A stretch of 64,000 bases of DNA from Actinomycetota bacterium (GTDB taxonomy: Bacteria; Actinomycetota; Thermoleophilia; Solirubrobacterales; Solirubrobacteraceae): contig VAXW01000002.1 of assembly GCA_005884115.1 (NCBI GenBank), positions 372,001-436,000 of the forward strand, in the 5' to 3' direction. Both the position numbers and the translations under genes were made by a program. Shown here piece by piece: positions 17,031-24,836 of this stretch. The notes beneath the pieces were generated by a model. The model did no database searches. It was not told where the DNA came from and worked only from the letters and a program-made list of their open reading frames with translations. How positions within the stretch are numbered: position 1 is the stretch's first letter; each line of letters begins with the position of its first letter.

Positions 17031-17939
17031 TCACGCTTCGACATCCCTGGGGCTCACGCCCAGGCCCTCCCTCGCGATCAGTGCGAGCACGTCGCTGTGC
17101 ACCCACGGCGTCGGCTCTTCCTGGCCCGCCTCGGCCACCTGTCCGATGCGGCGCATGAGCCAGCTGGTTTCGCCGCTGACGATGCCGCGCGGGCCGCGGC
17201 GCACGCGCCCGCAGCGGATCGCAATCTCGCTGGCGGTGACCTCACGCCGCTCGATCGCCTCGGCCACGGCCTCGCGCAGCCGGCGGTTGAGCACGATCGG
17301 ACTGGCGCTCGCGCGCTCGTGCTCGGCGCGCAGCAGCGCAACCGAGACCGCGTCGTCACGGTCGTGACGCCGCACCGCCGCCACCGTGAGACTCAGGACG
17401 GGCTCGTAGGCTTCAACGGCGCCGATGACCACGCGCACGCTGACGGGCACGACCCGTCCGTTGATCCCGCGGCACCAGCGCAGCTCGGGGATCGAGAGCG
17501 AGCCGGCCGCCGGCTGGAGCCGGTACAAACAGCCATGGCGGTCGACGAGCTGCGCCGCGGAGCCCTCGCTGTTGACCTCGTGTCCGCACCCGACAGGCGC
17601 CGCATCGAGAGGCGATGCGCCTTCTCCAAATTCAGACCGGAGGTCGGCCTGAGTGACTGACCTGCAGCGCCTTGACCGCCCCGCTGTGAGATACATCTGA
17701 GCGACGGCGCGCGCGTTGCTCGCCGGCTCATCCGCGGCGATGTGGGCCACCAGGCGGGCGCCTCCGACGCCTTGGTCGATGACAAGCCGCGTGCCGCCGG
17801 CACCCCGCACGCACGCGAGCTCACGTGCGGCGCCGAGCTCGTCGACGTATGTGCCCAGCCGCCCGCTTACCGCGCGAGACGAGTGGCGTGCTCGACCGTT
17901 GCGCCGAGCAGCCTTTGGAGGTGGGGCAATCGTTGTCAT
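17031..17939 (-). CDS. Mobile-element protein of unknown function
   Basis: The 302-residue protein (MTTIAPPPKAARRNGR...) has a basic N terminus and, from about residue 150, alternating strands and helices with a region LSLTVAAVRRHDRDDAVSVALLRAEHERASASPIVLNRRLREAV that looks cytosolic and possibly DNA- or protein-binding. I recognise no catalytic motif. Its position between ArdC-like and 18065-18640, and its own copy of the three-layer leader 30 bp upstream, link it to the same element module. Confidence 0.6.
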   Translation of the reverse strand: MTTIAPPPKAARRNGRARHSSRAVSGRLGTYVDELGAARELACVRGAGGTRLVIDQGVGGARLVAHIAADEPASNARAVAQMYLTAGRSRRCRSVTQADLRSEFGEGASPLDAAPVGCGHEVNSEGSAAQLVDRHGCLYRLQPAAGSLSIPELRWCRGINGRVVPVSVRVVIGAVEAYEPVLSLTVAAVRRHDRDDAVSVALLRAEHERASASPIVLNRRLREAVAEAIERREVTASEIAIRCGRVRRGPRGIVSGETSWLMRRIGQVAEAGQEEPTPWVHSDVLALIAREGLGVSPRDVEA

Positions 17940-17968
17940 GGCTCTCCTTCGTGGAGGGCCCGCCCGAT

Positions 17969-18029
17969 GCGGGCCGTTGCCCCGACCGCCGCACGCGGAG
18001 CGTGCGAAAATCCGGAGGGGCAGGCCCGC
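17969..18029 (-). promoter_or_regulatory. Three-layer hairpin leader upstream of 17031-17939
   Basis: Nested stems GCGGGCC/GGCCCGC (17969-17975 with 18023-18029), TGCCCC/GGGGCA (17978-17983 with 18017-18022) and CGCACGC-GGA-GCGTGCG (17990-18006). Compared with 16928-16995 the inner hairpin is unchanged and both outer stems show paired changes. Confidence 0.7.
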
Positions 18030-18064
18030 GGGTCCCGACGCCCGGGACTAGGCCGTGAGAGGTG

Positions 18065-18640
18065 TCACGCCGCCTCGTCGTCGAACTGCTGGGCAACGAT
18101 GCTGCTCGCCATCGGAACCTCGCCCAGCTCCGTTGCCTGCTGTGTGTAGTCGGCCACGAGCGCCTTCAGCGCCGCGTAGCCGTCGCGCTCGAGCCCACGC
18201 TCGACAAGGTAGGAGCGTCCCGCGCCCGAGGCGGGTCGGTCGGTGATCCGTACGCAACCGCCGATGCGCTGTCCGTACAGGACCCGCTCGACTCCGTTCA
18301 CCTGGTAGCGCCCAAGCTCGGTGAGCTCGGCCACGCGCCTCTGAGGAGTGACGCGCACGATCGCGGGCGGGCGCGTACCCCAGCTCGCTCGGGAGCCGAA
18401 GCCGGAGATCTCGCTGGGGTGCAGTGCTGTCGCGTAGGGCTGTTCAGCGGGCTGCACGTCGCGAGGAAGTTCAACGTGCCTTCCACACGTTTCCTTGAGT
18501 CGCTTCAGACGTTCGATTTCGCCACTGGCCTGGCGTCGGGTGCGCGGCAGGCTGAATGTGGTGCCGGTCTGCAGGGCGAGGCTCCTGATGTACGCGAGCT
18601 GCTTCGGGGTCGGTGAGCGGCCCGCTGCGTGCTTGGTCAT
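18065..18640 (-). CDS. Mobile-element protein of unknown function
   Basis: From ATG 18640 the protein has 191 residues. Its N-terminal part, SPTPKQLAYIRSLALQTGTTFSLPRTRRQASGEIERLKRL, is a recurring N-terminal module in actinobacterial element proteins and resembles a small helix-hairpin domain. The C-terminal part has a GRYQVNGVERVLYGQRIGGCVRITD beta segment and then helices. No known function. It is the upstream-most gene of the module and has a structured leader 60 bp before it. Confidence 0.65.
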   Translation of the reverse strand: MTKHAAGRSPTPKQLAYIRSLALQTGTTFSLPRTRRQASGEIERLKRLKETCGRHVELPRDVQPAEQPYATALHPSEISGFGSRASWGTRPPAIVRVTPQRRVAELTELGRYQVNGVERVLYGQRIGGCVRITDRPASGAGRSYLVERGLERDGYAALKALVADYTQQATELGEVPMASSIVAQQFDDEAA

Positions 18641-18699
18641 CGCTGTCTCCTTGTGGTCGGGGTCGAGCACGCCCCGGCCAAGGCAGGCCGGCGAGGCGA

Positions 18700-18755
18700 G
18701 TCAAGCCCCGTCCCGTCAGGGATCGCCGCAGGCGACGCGAAGCGCGGGGCTTGAC
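18700..18755 (-). promoter_or_regulatory. Structured leader upstream of 18065-18640
   Basis: Perfect 11-bp arms GTCAAGCCCCG (18700-18710) and CGGGGCTTGAC (18745-18755) enclose two hairpins, TCCC-GTCA-GGGA and TCGCC-GCA-GGCGA, giving a three-way-junction layout. The GCA loop recurs in the leaders at 14905 and 15608. Confidence 0.65.
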
Positions 18756-19112
18756 GCGCCGTAAGAGCCGGTCTGCTGGCCTAATGGGGGTGTGCTCGAA
18801 CCCGACCCGAGGAGCGACTTGCTCAGCGACGACCCGCATGCGCTAGGCCATGCACGGCTATCGGTATGGGTTATCTCGCGTCCATGTCCGCGCCGCCCGC
18901 GGCACTCATCCGTAACGACTTGGTGGTGACTTCCTGGCATTGACCCCTGCGACCACCACCAGTGCCGATCACGACCCGCTACCACCACAGGCTTGTCGTG
19001 CAGACCGTGCTGGGTCTCTTGCTGTTCGTCGTCCATGTACTGGGTGCTGCCCGCTCGCTCCCGCTCACCGCTCTGCAGCTGGCCTCGCCATAAACATCTG
19101 TGATGTGTTGGT

Positions 19113-19169
19113 CGAGGAAGGGGGTCCCCGGATCGGAGCGAAGCGGAGAGGCGGGGACCCCCTTCCTCG
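19113..19169. repeat. 18-bp perfect inverted repeat (long hairpin)
   Basis: CGAGGAAGGGGGTCCCCG (19113-19130) and its exact complement (19152-19169) flank a 21-nt purine-rich spacer. Such a stem could terminate transcription from either side or serve as a protein-binding site at a transfer origin. Confidence 0.65.
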
Positions 19170-19213
19170 GGCCAGGTGCAGAGCCAAACCTCGGGAGCGA
19201 GCGGGCAGCAGCC

Positions 19214-19258
19214 TGTTCGTCTGGGTGTTCGGGCTATAGACGAAGACCCAGACGAACA
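19214..19258. repeat. 13-bp perfect inverted repeat
   Basis: TGTTCGTCTGGGT (19214-19226) and ACCCAGACGAACA (19246-19258) flank a 19-nt spacer. It lies 110 bp past the stop of the IrrE-like gene and is a reasonable terminator for the HD/IrrE operon. Confidence 0.6.
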
Positions 19259-19367
19259 CCCAAACGCCTCCTCGGCACGATCACCCGAAACGAACACGTG
19301 AGACACAAAGCACGTCGCTCACGGTGGTCGGGCTCACACGCGGAGTCGCTTTGGCGACGGCAACGTG

Positions 19368-20222
19368 TCAGGGGAACAACGTGAGATGCTGACCCTGCGG
19401 CGCGCCCACCGGGCGGGCGGGCGGCCCCTCCAGCGAAGGATGCGCGCCGTGATGGGCCACGACCAGCATCGAGCTGGGGAACCGCCACGCGTCCAGGTCG
19501 ACGTCGTGATCGCGTCCGCCGAGCCGAAGACGCTGCGAACAGGATCCATGTTCCCCTGGCGTGAGGTCGGCGAGCACGCTCTTGAAGGACTCTCCGCGCG
19601 CCAGGAAATGCTGGCTTGCGCCCCACACCAGACGCATCGCCTCTCGTCCACCGCCGCGTGGGTGGACGCCGCGACGAAACATTAGTATCGACCGGTCGGC
19701 TCTCGCACGGGCCACGGCCCACGCCGCCACCTGCTGAGAAACGTCGTAGCGGGCCACGAGCTCCCACAGCCCGTTCGGCTCGGGCGGTGCGGAGCGTGCG
19801 GCCGGGGACGGCACGAGTAGCAGCGTCGCGAAGTGGTGGCAGAAGCGCTCCTCCAGGTGGTCGGGTCTCGAGGCTCGGGTGGGCGGTGGCCCGGGCTCGT
19901 AGAAGAACGTGTGCGCTAGCTCGTGTGCCAGAACGAACCGCATGTGGCGCCGCGCACCATCCGCCTCGGCGGCACGAGCCCACAGCCGCGAGTCGACGAC
20001 GGCGTTGAACCCTCGCTGTGTCGGCACCAGCATCGCAGTGTGCTGCGCGGAGCCGACATTGAGCAGCCGACGTACCACGCCCACGCGCGCTGCACGGCAA
20101 GCGTCGCGCATGGCTACCGCCTCGGAGTCCTTCACGAGCCCGCGCCGAGCGAGTGCGGCAAGCTCCCCCGCGGCCGACAGGCATGGTCCGCCGCCAGACG
20201 CGGTTCTGGGCCACCCGCCCAT
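19368..20222 (-). CDS. ImmA/IrrE-type metalloprotease-like protein
   Basis: The 284-residue protein has the zinc motif HELAH at residues 100-104 inside RFVLAHELAHTFFYE, and a downstream RPDHLEERFCHHFATLLLVP helix that carries the third ligand, the standard ImmA/IrrE core. The C-terminal half (VSQQVAAWAVARARADRSILMF and beyond) also follows the family plan and ends in an unassigned domain. Known members cleave repressors to switch on stress or mobile-element genes. The ATG overlaps the stop of the HD gene (TGATG), so the two are coupled. It may act as regulator or effector of the HD enzyme. Confidence 0.82.
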   Translation of the reverse strand: MGGWPRTASGGGPCLSAAGELAALARRGLVKDSEAVAMRDACRAARVGVVRRLLNVGSAQHTAMLVPTQRGFNAVVDSRLWARAAEADGARRHMRFVLAHELAHTFFYEPGPPPTRASRPDHLEERFCHHFATLLLVPSPAARSAPPEPNGLWELVARYDVSQQVAAWAVARARADRSILMFRRGVHPRGGGREAMRLVWGASQHFLARGESFKSVLADLTPGEHGSCSQRLRLGGRDHDVDLDAWRFPSSMLVVAHHGAHPSLEGPPARPVGAPQGQHLTLFP

Positions 20223-22231
20223 CAGCGCACCGGGTCCCCGGGCTCGTTGGACCCGTCCCGTGGATCGTCCAGCGGGATCTCCGCCTGCACTCCGGACTCG
20301 CCTGAACCTTCACCCGCGCTTCCCGAGGGTCTCTCGGGCGCTTCCTTGGCCTCACGTGCCTCCCACGCGTGCCGGTACTCGTCGGTCACGGCCTCCAGCG
20401 TCGGCCGCTTGCCGATCCCCACTGAGCCGTCGTAGAACGCGGGAACTAGCTCCTTCAGCTCGCGCTCCTGGGGTCGGGTGAGGTTCAGGATTTCCGCGGC
20501 GTGCCGCCGCGCCACCTTCGCCGGGCGGACCGGGTCATCATCGTCGTCCCACTCGCTTATGTGCAACTGCTCGGCGATGGCCGCGAGCAGCGCTTCGCGA
20601 CGCAGGTCATCGGCGCGCACGTCACGGTGCACGAAGACCTCCAACGCCCACAGATCGCGGTGGGAGTCGTAAATATCGCTCCCACGCTCGTGCCCCGAGC
20701 TCAGCTCGCGGCGCAGCATCGTCTCGATCAGCTGTTCGTCATCGACGAGCACGAGCGCCGGCTTCAGGCGCATTCGCTCCGGCGGGATCCACAGCACCGC
20801 ATGCCACGCTGGGTCGATACCGGCGAACGTTGCGGCTGCCTCCTCAACCCGACGGCGCTCGTCGGGCTCGCGCCCGTAGGTCTCCCAGAGCCGCTTGGCG
20901 TGCACCCGTGCGCTGATGCGAGCGACCGGCTTGAATAGCTGCCGGTCGAGCAGAGCGCCGGCTAGGTCTCGCACACCTCGCCAGCGCGCGTCCTCTGCGA
21001 GGCGGCCCCCCTCGGCGAGCAGGTACTCGAGCAGCCCCTCGTCGCCGTGGCGCAGCAGTGTCGTTTCGAGCTCCGCGCGCGCCGCGGCCATCAATTCGCG
21101 TGCGCCGGCCGCTTTGAGCTGTTTGGCGACATGGGAGCGCAGTGTGTCCAGGTCACCTCGGTCGACGCGCTGTAGCACCTGCCGCAGCGCCCCGTCCGTT
21201 GCGCTCTGGCGATCGAGCTCGTCCATCCAGAGTGCGTCGGCGTACAGCTGCAGAAGCTTGCCGACCATTGCGTCAGCCGCGAGCTTGGCGTGGTGGGCGA
21301 GAGCTCGCTCGGACAGCTCGTAGCGGTAGCGCAGATACTTCAGCAGCTCGGTAAGCGTGTCCTTGCGCTCGCGGCCGGCGCGGACCACGCGCAGCACCAT
21401 CCGGGAGGGCTTGAACGGGTCGTCGCTGCGCGACACGTACATCGAATCGAGAAACCTGTGCCCGAGCGCGGCGGGGAGGCCCGTGAAACGGTGATCGCGC
21501 GTGAGGTAGTCCATCAGATCGGCTGAGATCGTGTTGCCGACGATGTCCTGCGCAAACGGGTAGCTGATGTCGGCGACACCCGGGTCCTCGCCCTCCTCCG
21601 TGGGGTCGGGCTTGAATCGCGCGGAGAGCACGAGCGCGAGGATGTCGTCCTTCAGGGCCTTGCCGGCGAGGGAGACTCCACGCTCGATCGCGTCCCGTGC
21701 CGTAGGGTCGATACGCTGCCAGAGCTTCTCGAACCGATCGAGATTCTCATCGTGCGGTTCGAGCAGCTGCAGCTCGTCCTCGACCGAGTGGCCGAACGGC
21801 ACGTGGCAAAAGTCGTGTAGAAGCGCGCCGAGGCGCGTGAGCAGGATCGCCTCCGCGACCCGCCTCAGGTAGTCGGGGCCGCCTGCGTGCGCCTCTCGCT
21901 CCCACTGGCCAAAGAGGTCAGGGGTCGCGTTGGGCTCGTCACGCTGTTCAAGGACGATATCCAGCAGCATCTGCGCCGCCACCACCGTTCCGAGCGAGTG
22001 CGAGAAGCGGGTGTGCGTCGCGCCGGGGTAGACGAGGTGGGTGCTGCCGAGCTGCTTGACCCGCCGTAGCCGCTGAAAGGGCGGGGAGTCGACGAGCAGG
22101 CACTCCAGCCTCGTGAGACGAACATCGCCGTGCACTGGGTCTGTGATGACCTTCCCGGGAGCAAACAGATCAGGGTCGAGCCCGTAAGGGCGCGTTTCGC
22201 GCATCGCGGATGAAAGACCCCACTTCGGCAT
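20222..22231 (-). CDS. HD-domain phosphohydrolase (SAMHD1/dGTPase-like)
   Basis: The 669-residue enzyme starts at ATG 22231 with DPVHGDVRLT, QRLRRVKQLGSTHLVYPGATHTRFSHSLG (residues 54-81) and LLHDFCHVPFGHS with the HD pair at 139-140, then DLMDYLTRDH. This is the SAMHD1-like group of HD proteins, which hydrolyse dNTPs or related phosphates in the cytosol. The C-terminal 300 residues are helical and unassigned. It is translationally coupled to the IrrE-like gene and divergent from a nucleoside deoxyribosyltransferase 96 bp away. A role in phage defence through nucleotide depletion is an inference from family and context. Confidence 0.88.
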   Translation of the reverse strand: MPKWGLSSAMRETRPYGLDPDLFAPGKVITDPVHGDVRLTRLECLLVDSPPFQRLRRVKQLGSTHLVYPGATHTRFSHSLGTVVAAQMLLDIVLEQRDEPNATPDLFGQWEREAHAGGPDYLRRVAEAILLTRLGALLHDFCHVPFGHSVEDELQLLEPHDENLDRFEKLWQRIDPTARDAIERGVSLAGKALKDDILALVLSARFKPDPTEEGEDPGVADISYPFAQDIVGNTISADLMDYLTRDHRFTGLPAALGHRFLDSMYVSRSDDPFKPSRMVLRVVRAGRERKDTLTELLKYLRYRYELSERALAHHAKLAADAMVGKLLQLYADALWMDELDRQSATDGALRQVLQRVDRGDLDTLRSHVAKQLKAAGARELMAAARAELETTLLRHGDEGLLEYLLAEGGRLAEDARWRGVRDLAGALLDRQLFKPVARISARVHAKRLWETYGREPDERRRVEEAAATFAGIDPAWHAVLWIPPERMRLKPALVLVDDEQLIETMLRRELSSGHERGSDIYDSHRDLWALEVFVHRDVRADDLRREALLAAIAEQLHISEWDDDDDPVRPAKVARRHAAEILNLTRPQERELKELVPAFYDGSVGIGKRPTLEAVTDEYRHAWEAREAKEAPERPSGSAGEGSGESGVQAEIPLDDPRDGSNEPGDPVR

Positions 22232-22327
22232 CAGATTGAGGTTACGCCTCGACTCGGCTGGACACGGCCGCGTGGGTCTGCTCGATAGCGAGCCCGCGAA
22301 GAACGCTGAGGGTATCGTGGGGCGGCC

Positions 22328-22816
22328 ATGGCGACGGCCTACATCGCAAGCCCCCTGGGGTTCTCGGAAACGACGAGGGCCTACTACTGCGACGTGCTTC
22401 TGTGCGCCATCCGTGACGCTGGAATCGAGCCGCTCGACCCATGGGCCGATCCAACGGCCGAGCACGAGTTCGCCGAGGCGCAGGCATTGCCCGCGGGCGA
22501 GCAGCGGCTGGCGGCGCTGCGGGCCGTCAATGGGCGCCTCGGCGAGGCGAACGCCCGAATGATCGGTAGAGCGGACGGCATGCTCGCCGTCCTTGACGGC
22601 GCTGACGTCGACTCTGGCACCGCCGCGGAGATCGGGTTCGCGGCTGCGCAGGGCAAGCCGATCGCGGCGCTGCGTCTTGACGTCCGCCAGACGGGCGACA
22701 ACGAGGGCGCGGCTGTCAATCTCCAGGTGGAGTATTTCATCGCGGCGACCGGCGGGGCGATCGAGCGCTCGCTGGACGCCGCCGTGGCGCTGCTCGCCCG
22801 CCTGCTGGCCCCGTAA
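22328..22816 (+). CDS. Nucleoside 2-deoxyribosyltransferase family protein
   Basis: The 162-residue protein matches the family: YIASPLGFSETTRAYYCDVLL at the N terminus, IEPLDPWA, and the loop MLAVLDGADVDSGTAAEIGFAAAQGKPI (residues about 85-112) with the catalytic-type Glu in TAAEIGFA. These enzymes exchange or hydrolyse the base of deoxynucleosides or their monophosphates. It shares the 96-bp intergenic region with the HD operon and may be co-regulated with it, so both may act on deoxynucleotide pools. Confidence 0.88.
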   Translation: MATAYIASPLGFSETTRAYYCDVLLCAIRDAGIEPLDPWADPTAEHEFAEAQALPAGEQRLAALRAVNGRLGEANARMIGRADGMLAVLDGADVDSGTAAEIGFAAAQGKPIAALRLDVRQTGDNEGAAVNLQVEYFIAATGGAIERSLDAAVALLARLLAP

Positions 22817-22895
22817 CCGGCGGCTAGCTGTCGCTACCAGGCAGCCTCCTGCCATGGGAGAGTCAGATATCGCGACCAGGCGCCACACTAGAGGT

Positions 22896-23171
22896 ATGCC
22901 ACCGCCGGCCGAGGAGTTCAGACTGGAGTGGCTCGGCCCTTCTGAGCGCGCCGCGCTCGATCACCTTCTGCGTGAGTTCAAGCTCCGCGGGTGGCGTGAC
23001 GAGGACGATGCGGCGGGCGCGATCGTTGGTGTACTCGTTCGTCGCGGAGGTAGCGCCTCGTGTAGGGCGGTGCTTGGAGCAGTGCCCGCGGACTTCCTCG
23101 TGCGTAACGGAATCCGCCGAGCCGATGTCAGGCGGCTACTTCAGCGGATGAGTTTCGCTTCCGCCCGGTGA
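22896..23171 (+). CDS. Small protein sharing a domain with the facing nuclease-like gene
   Basis: The 91-residue protein (MPPPAEEFRLEW...) contains GWRDEDDAAGAIVGVLVRR and then PADFLVRNGIRRADVRRLLQRM. The N-terminal 80 residues of the convergent protein at 23181-23999 carry the same pattern, GWRDPDDAASAI and PRDFLERNQIDAQRLRRAL. So this is a stand-alone copy of that helical domain. It is convergent with that gene, 9 bp apart. Function unknown; it could be a competitor, antitoxin or partner of the larger protein. Confidence 0.65.
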   Translation: MPPPAEEFRLEWLGPSERAALDHLLREFKLRGWRDEDDAAGAIVGVLVRRGGSASCRAVLGAVPADFLVRNGIRRADVRRLLQRMSFASAR

Positions 23172-23180
23172 TGTCCCGTC

Positions 23181-23999
23181 TCAGCCACTCTGGCTGCGAA
23201 GCTGGTCGTCGGCCTGCTGACCGATCTCGGTGAGCGTTCCGTCGGTCCCGATGTAGCCGGCGGCGAGTAGCAGCCGCGCGGTGTCTACGCCGTCCCAGAC
23301 GCTCGCCTGCGCGTTGGGGACGGCACCGGTGGTGCGGAGTGCAATGACGCCATAGCGCAGCTGGTCCCTTGTCTCGTTGGGCACCTCGTGGACGTGCTGG
23401 ACCACAGATAGCTGGGCCCGTTGGGAGAGCAGCCTGACGATCTGGTCTCCGCGTTTGCCCAGCTCTGAGCCGTATAGCGGTCCCTGGACGCTTCGGCCCT
23501 TGAGCAGAAAGGCCGAGGCGACACGTCGACCGCCGAGCTGGACGCGGTCGCTCTCGATGTCGGAGCGCTCGCCGCCCCAGTCCCGGCCGATGTAGGGGTC
23601 GCCGATCACGGTGTGAACGCAGTGCTTGATGACGCGCTCATTGATTTGCAAAGGGGTGCTAAACGCCGCGACGGCCCTAGCGTCGATCGCCCGCACGGTC
23701 GCAAACGAGTCGATCTCGTCGATGCGCAGAAGCTGAACGTCGCTGCTAGCAGAGCCGATGCGGGTTCCGGAGAGTGCATCGCTGAGCGCGCGCCGCAGGC
23801 GCTGCGCATCGATCTGGTTGCGTTCGAGGAAGTCGCGCGGAGTGATGTAGCCGATGTCGACGGCGTCGATTGTCCGCGTGTCGCTCGCAGCGACGGCGAG
23901 GGTGATCGCGCTGGCCGCGTCGTCGGGGTCGCGCCATCCTTGCCGTTGGAAGACTCGCAGGACCGCGTCACAGTAGGCCCGAAGATCGAGTTCGCTCAC
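23181..23999 (-). CDS. Probable PD-(D/E)XK-fold effector with N-terminal helical domain
   Basis: The 272-residue protein starts with the helical domain shared with 22896-23171 (residues 1-80). Residues about 135-215 look like a restriction-endonuclease fold: GRDWGGERSDIESDRV supplies acidic residues, GGRRVASAFLLKGRS the strand with Lys, and LGKRGDQIVRLLSQRAQLSVVQHVHEV the following helix and strand. Catalytic assignment is by pattern only. The C terminus (VDTARLLLAAGYI and beyond) resembles a small winged helix. It is the last gene of an overlapping five- or six-gene operon of DNA-binding-like proteins, sharing ATGA with the gene before it. Confidence 0.6.
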   Translation of the reverse strand: MSELDLRAYCDAVLRVFQRQGWRDPDDAASAITLAVAASDTRTIDAVDIGYITPRDFLERNQIDAQRLRRALSDALSGTRIGSASSDVQLLRIDEIDSFATVRAIDARAVAAFSTPLQINERVIKHCVHTVIGDPYIGRDWGGERSDIESDRVQLGGRRVASAFLLKGRSVQGPLYGSELGKRGDQIVRLLSQRAQLSVVQHVHEVPNETRDQLRYGVIALRTTGAVPNAQASVWDGVDTARLLLAAGYIGTDGTLTEIGQQADDQLRSQSG

Positions 24000-24379
24000 T
24001 TCTTGCGCAGCTTGCGGCGAATTCCCAATGCGGCGTCTGTGACTGAGAGCCGGTAGACCTTGCCGCCTGGGCTACGTCGGTGCATGAAGACGGTGAGGCC
24101 CCACTCGTTCTCAAGCTCGTCCAGCTTTCGGTTGACCGTGTTGGTGGACCATTTGCCCTTGAGCGCCTTAGCCATCTCAGCCTGTCCTCGCTCGCCGTCG
24201 ATCAGCAGGTACACATCGCGCAGTGCGTGATCGTGCTGCATCGCAGCAAGGATTTCTTCCCTGCGCTCTTTGCCCTGAGCACGCAGGAGCGTTCGGGTCA
24301 TCGCCTCAATGTCCCCAAGGTCTTGCTCCATGCGCGCCAGGCGCTTGAATGTCTGCTCGGACTCGGCCGTGACTATCAA
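23996..24379 (-). CDS. Coiled-coil plus winged-helix DNA-binding-like protein
   Basis: The 127-residue protein has an N-terminal coiled-coil-like helix (RLARMEQDLGDIEAMTRTLLRAQ), then DGERGQAEMAKALKGKWSTNTVNRKLDELENEWGLTVFMHR, a winged-helix pattern with recognition helix NTVNRKLDELENEWG and wing around RSPGGKVYRLS. Start is TTG 24379, which overlaps a stop on the same strand. It is followed by the nuclease-like gene with ATGA overlap. Probably a DNA-binding subunit or regulator of the operon. Confidence 0.65.
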   Translation of the reverse strand: MIVTAESEQTFKRLARMEQDLGDIEAMTRTLLRAQGKERREEILAAMQHDHALRDVYLLIDGERGQAEMAKALKGKWSTNTVNRKLDELENEWGLTVFMHRRSPGGKVYRLSVTDAALGIRRKLRKK

Positions 24380-24444
24380 TCCTCGTTCTTGCGAGACGCG
24401 TCGACGGTCTTGCGGACGATGGACCCATTCATCAGCGCCAGCAT
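24376..24444 (-). CDS. Very small hydrophobic ORF (uncertain)
   Basis: From ATG 24444 a 22-residue peptide MLALMNGSIVRKTVDASRKN-E-D would end with a TGA overlapping the TTG start of the next gene. The frame is open further upstream with PAAATVAALTG before the Met, so it may instead be the tail of a longer product that overlaps the gene at 24504-24836. Only its coupling to the next gene supports it. Confidence 0.25.
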   Translation of the reverse strand: MLALMNGSIVRKTVDASRKNED

Positions 24445-24503
24445 TCCAGTGAGTGCGGCAACTGTCGCAGCGGCTGGGATTTTGGTCCCGGCTTCACGAT
24501 GCT

Positions 24504-24836
24504 CTAGTCCTGCTCGACGCCGCCAGCCGGAGTGATGTTGAGGCCGAAGCTGTCGAGGTCGCCGAGATGCTCCAACCGCCCCTCGGGTGACAGCGAGGCG
24601 ATCCCGAGCTGGCGCCAGCGCTTCGACCATTTTCCCACAGCGGCTGTTGAGACGCCGGCGAGGTCCGCTAGCTCGGCGAGACTGCGCTGCCCGTTGGCGG
24701 CGTCATAGGCGCGGCGTTGCGACGCGCTGCCGAGACTACCGTCGATCGTGGCACGTACCTGTGGCGTCGCTACAGCGCGTTGCCAGCGCAATAGCTCGCG
24801 CAGAAGGCTCGTGGTGTCCTCGGCGCCGGCGGTCAT
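24504..24836 (-). CDS. Helix-turn-helix protein
   Basis: The 110-residue protein has a Leu-rich N-terminal helix (TSLLRELLRWQRAVA) and then RRAYDAANGQRSLAELADLAGVSTAAVGKWSKRWRQLGI, a canonical helix-turn-helix in which GVSTAAVGKWSKRW is the turn and recognition helix. The C-terminal tail EHLGDLDSFGLNITP is acidic. It overlaps the preceding gene by ATGA. Architecture (short N-terminal helix + HTH) is shared with the neighbours, suggesting related or co-assembling DNA-binding subunits. Confidence 0.65.
   Translation of the reverse strand: MTAGAEDTTSLLRELLRWQRAVATPQVRATIDGSLGSASQRRAYDAANGQRSLAELADLAGVSTAAVGKWSKRWRQLGIASLSPEGRLEHLGDLDSFGLNITPAGGVEQD

Larger units (their letters stand above)
18756..19367. 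other. 610-bp gene-free region; possible transfer-origin candidate
   Basis: No convincing protein frame. The left part carries short inverted GGTGGT/ACCACC motifs near 18922-18960; the right part has two long perfect inverted repeats listed separately. Gene-free, repeat-rich DNA next to the ArdC/SSB module would suit an origin of transfer, but no relaxase gene is visible in the window. Confidence 0.35.

Noticed and set aside
18940-19239. 99-codon plus-strand frame in the palindrome-rich region
   Set aside because: It reads through both long inverted repeats and has low-complexity, shadow-like composition.
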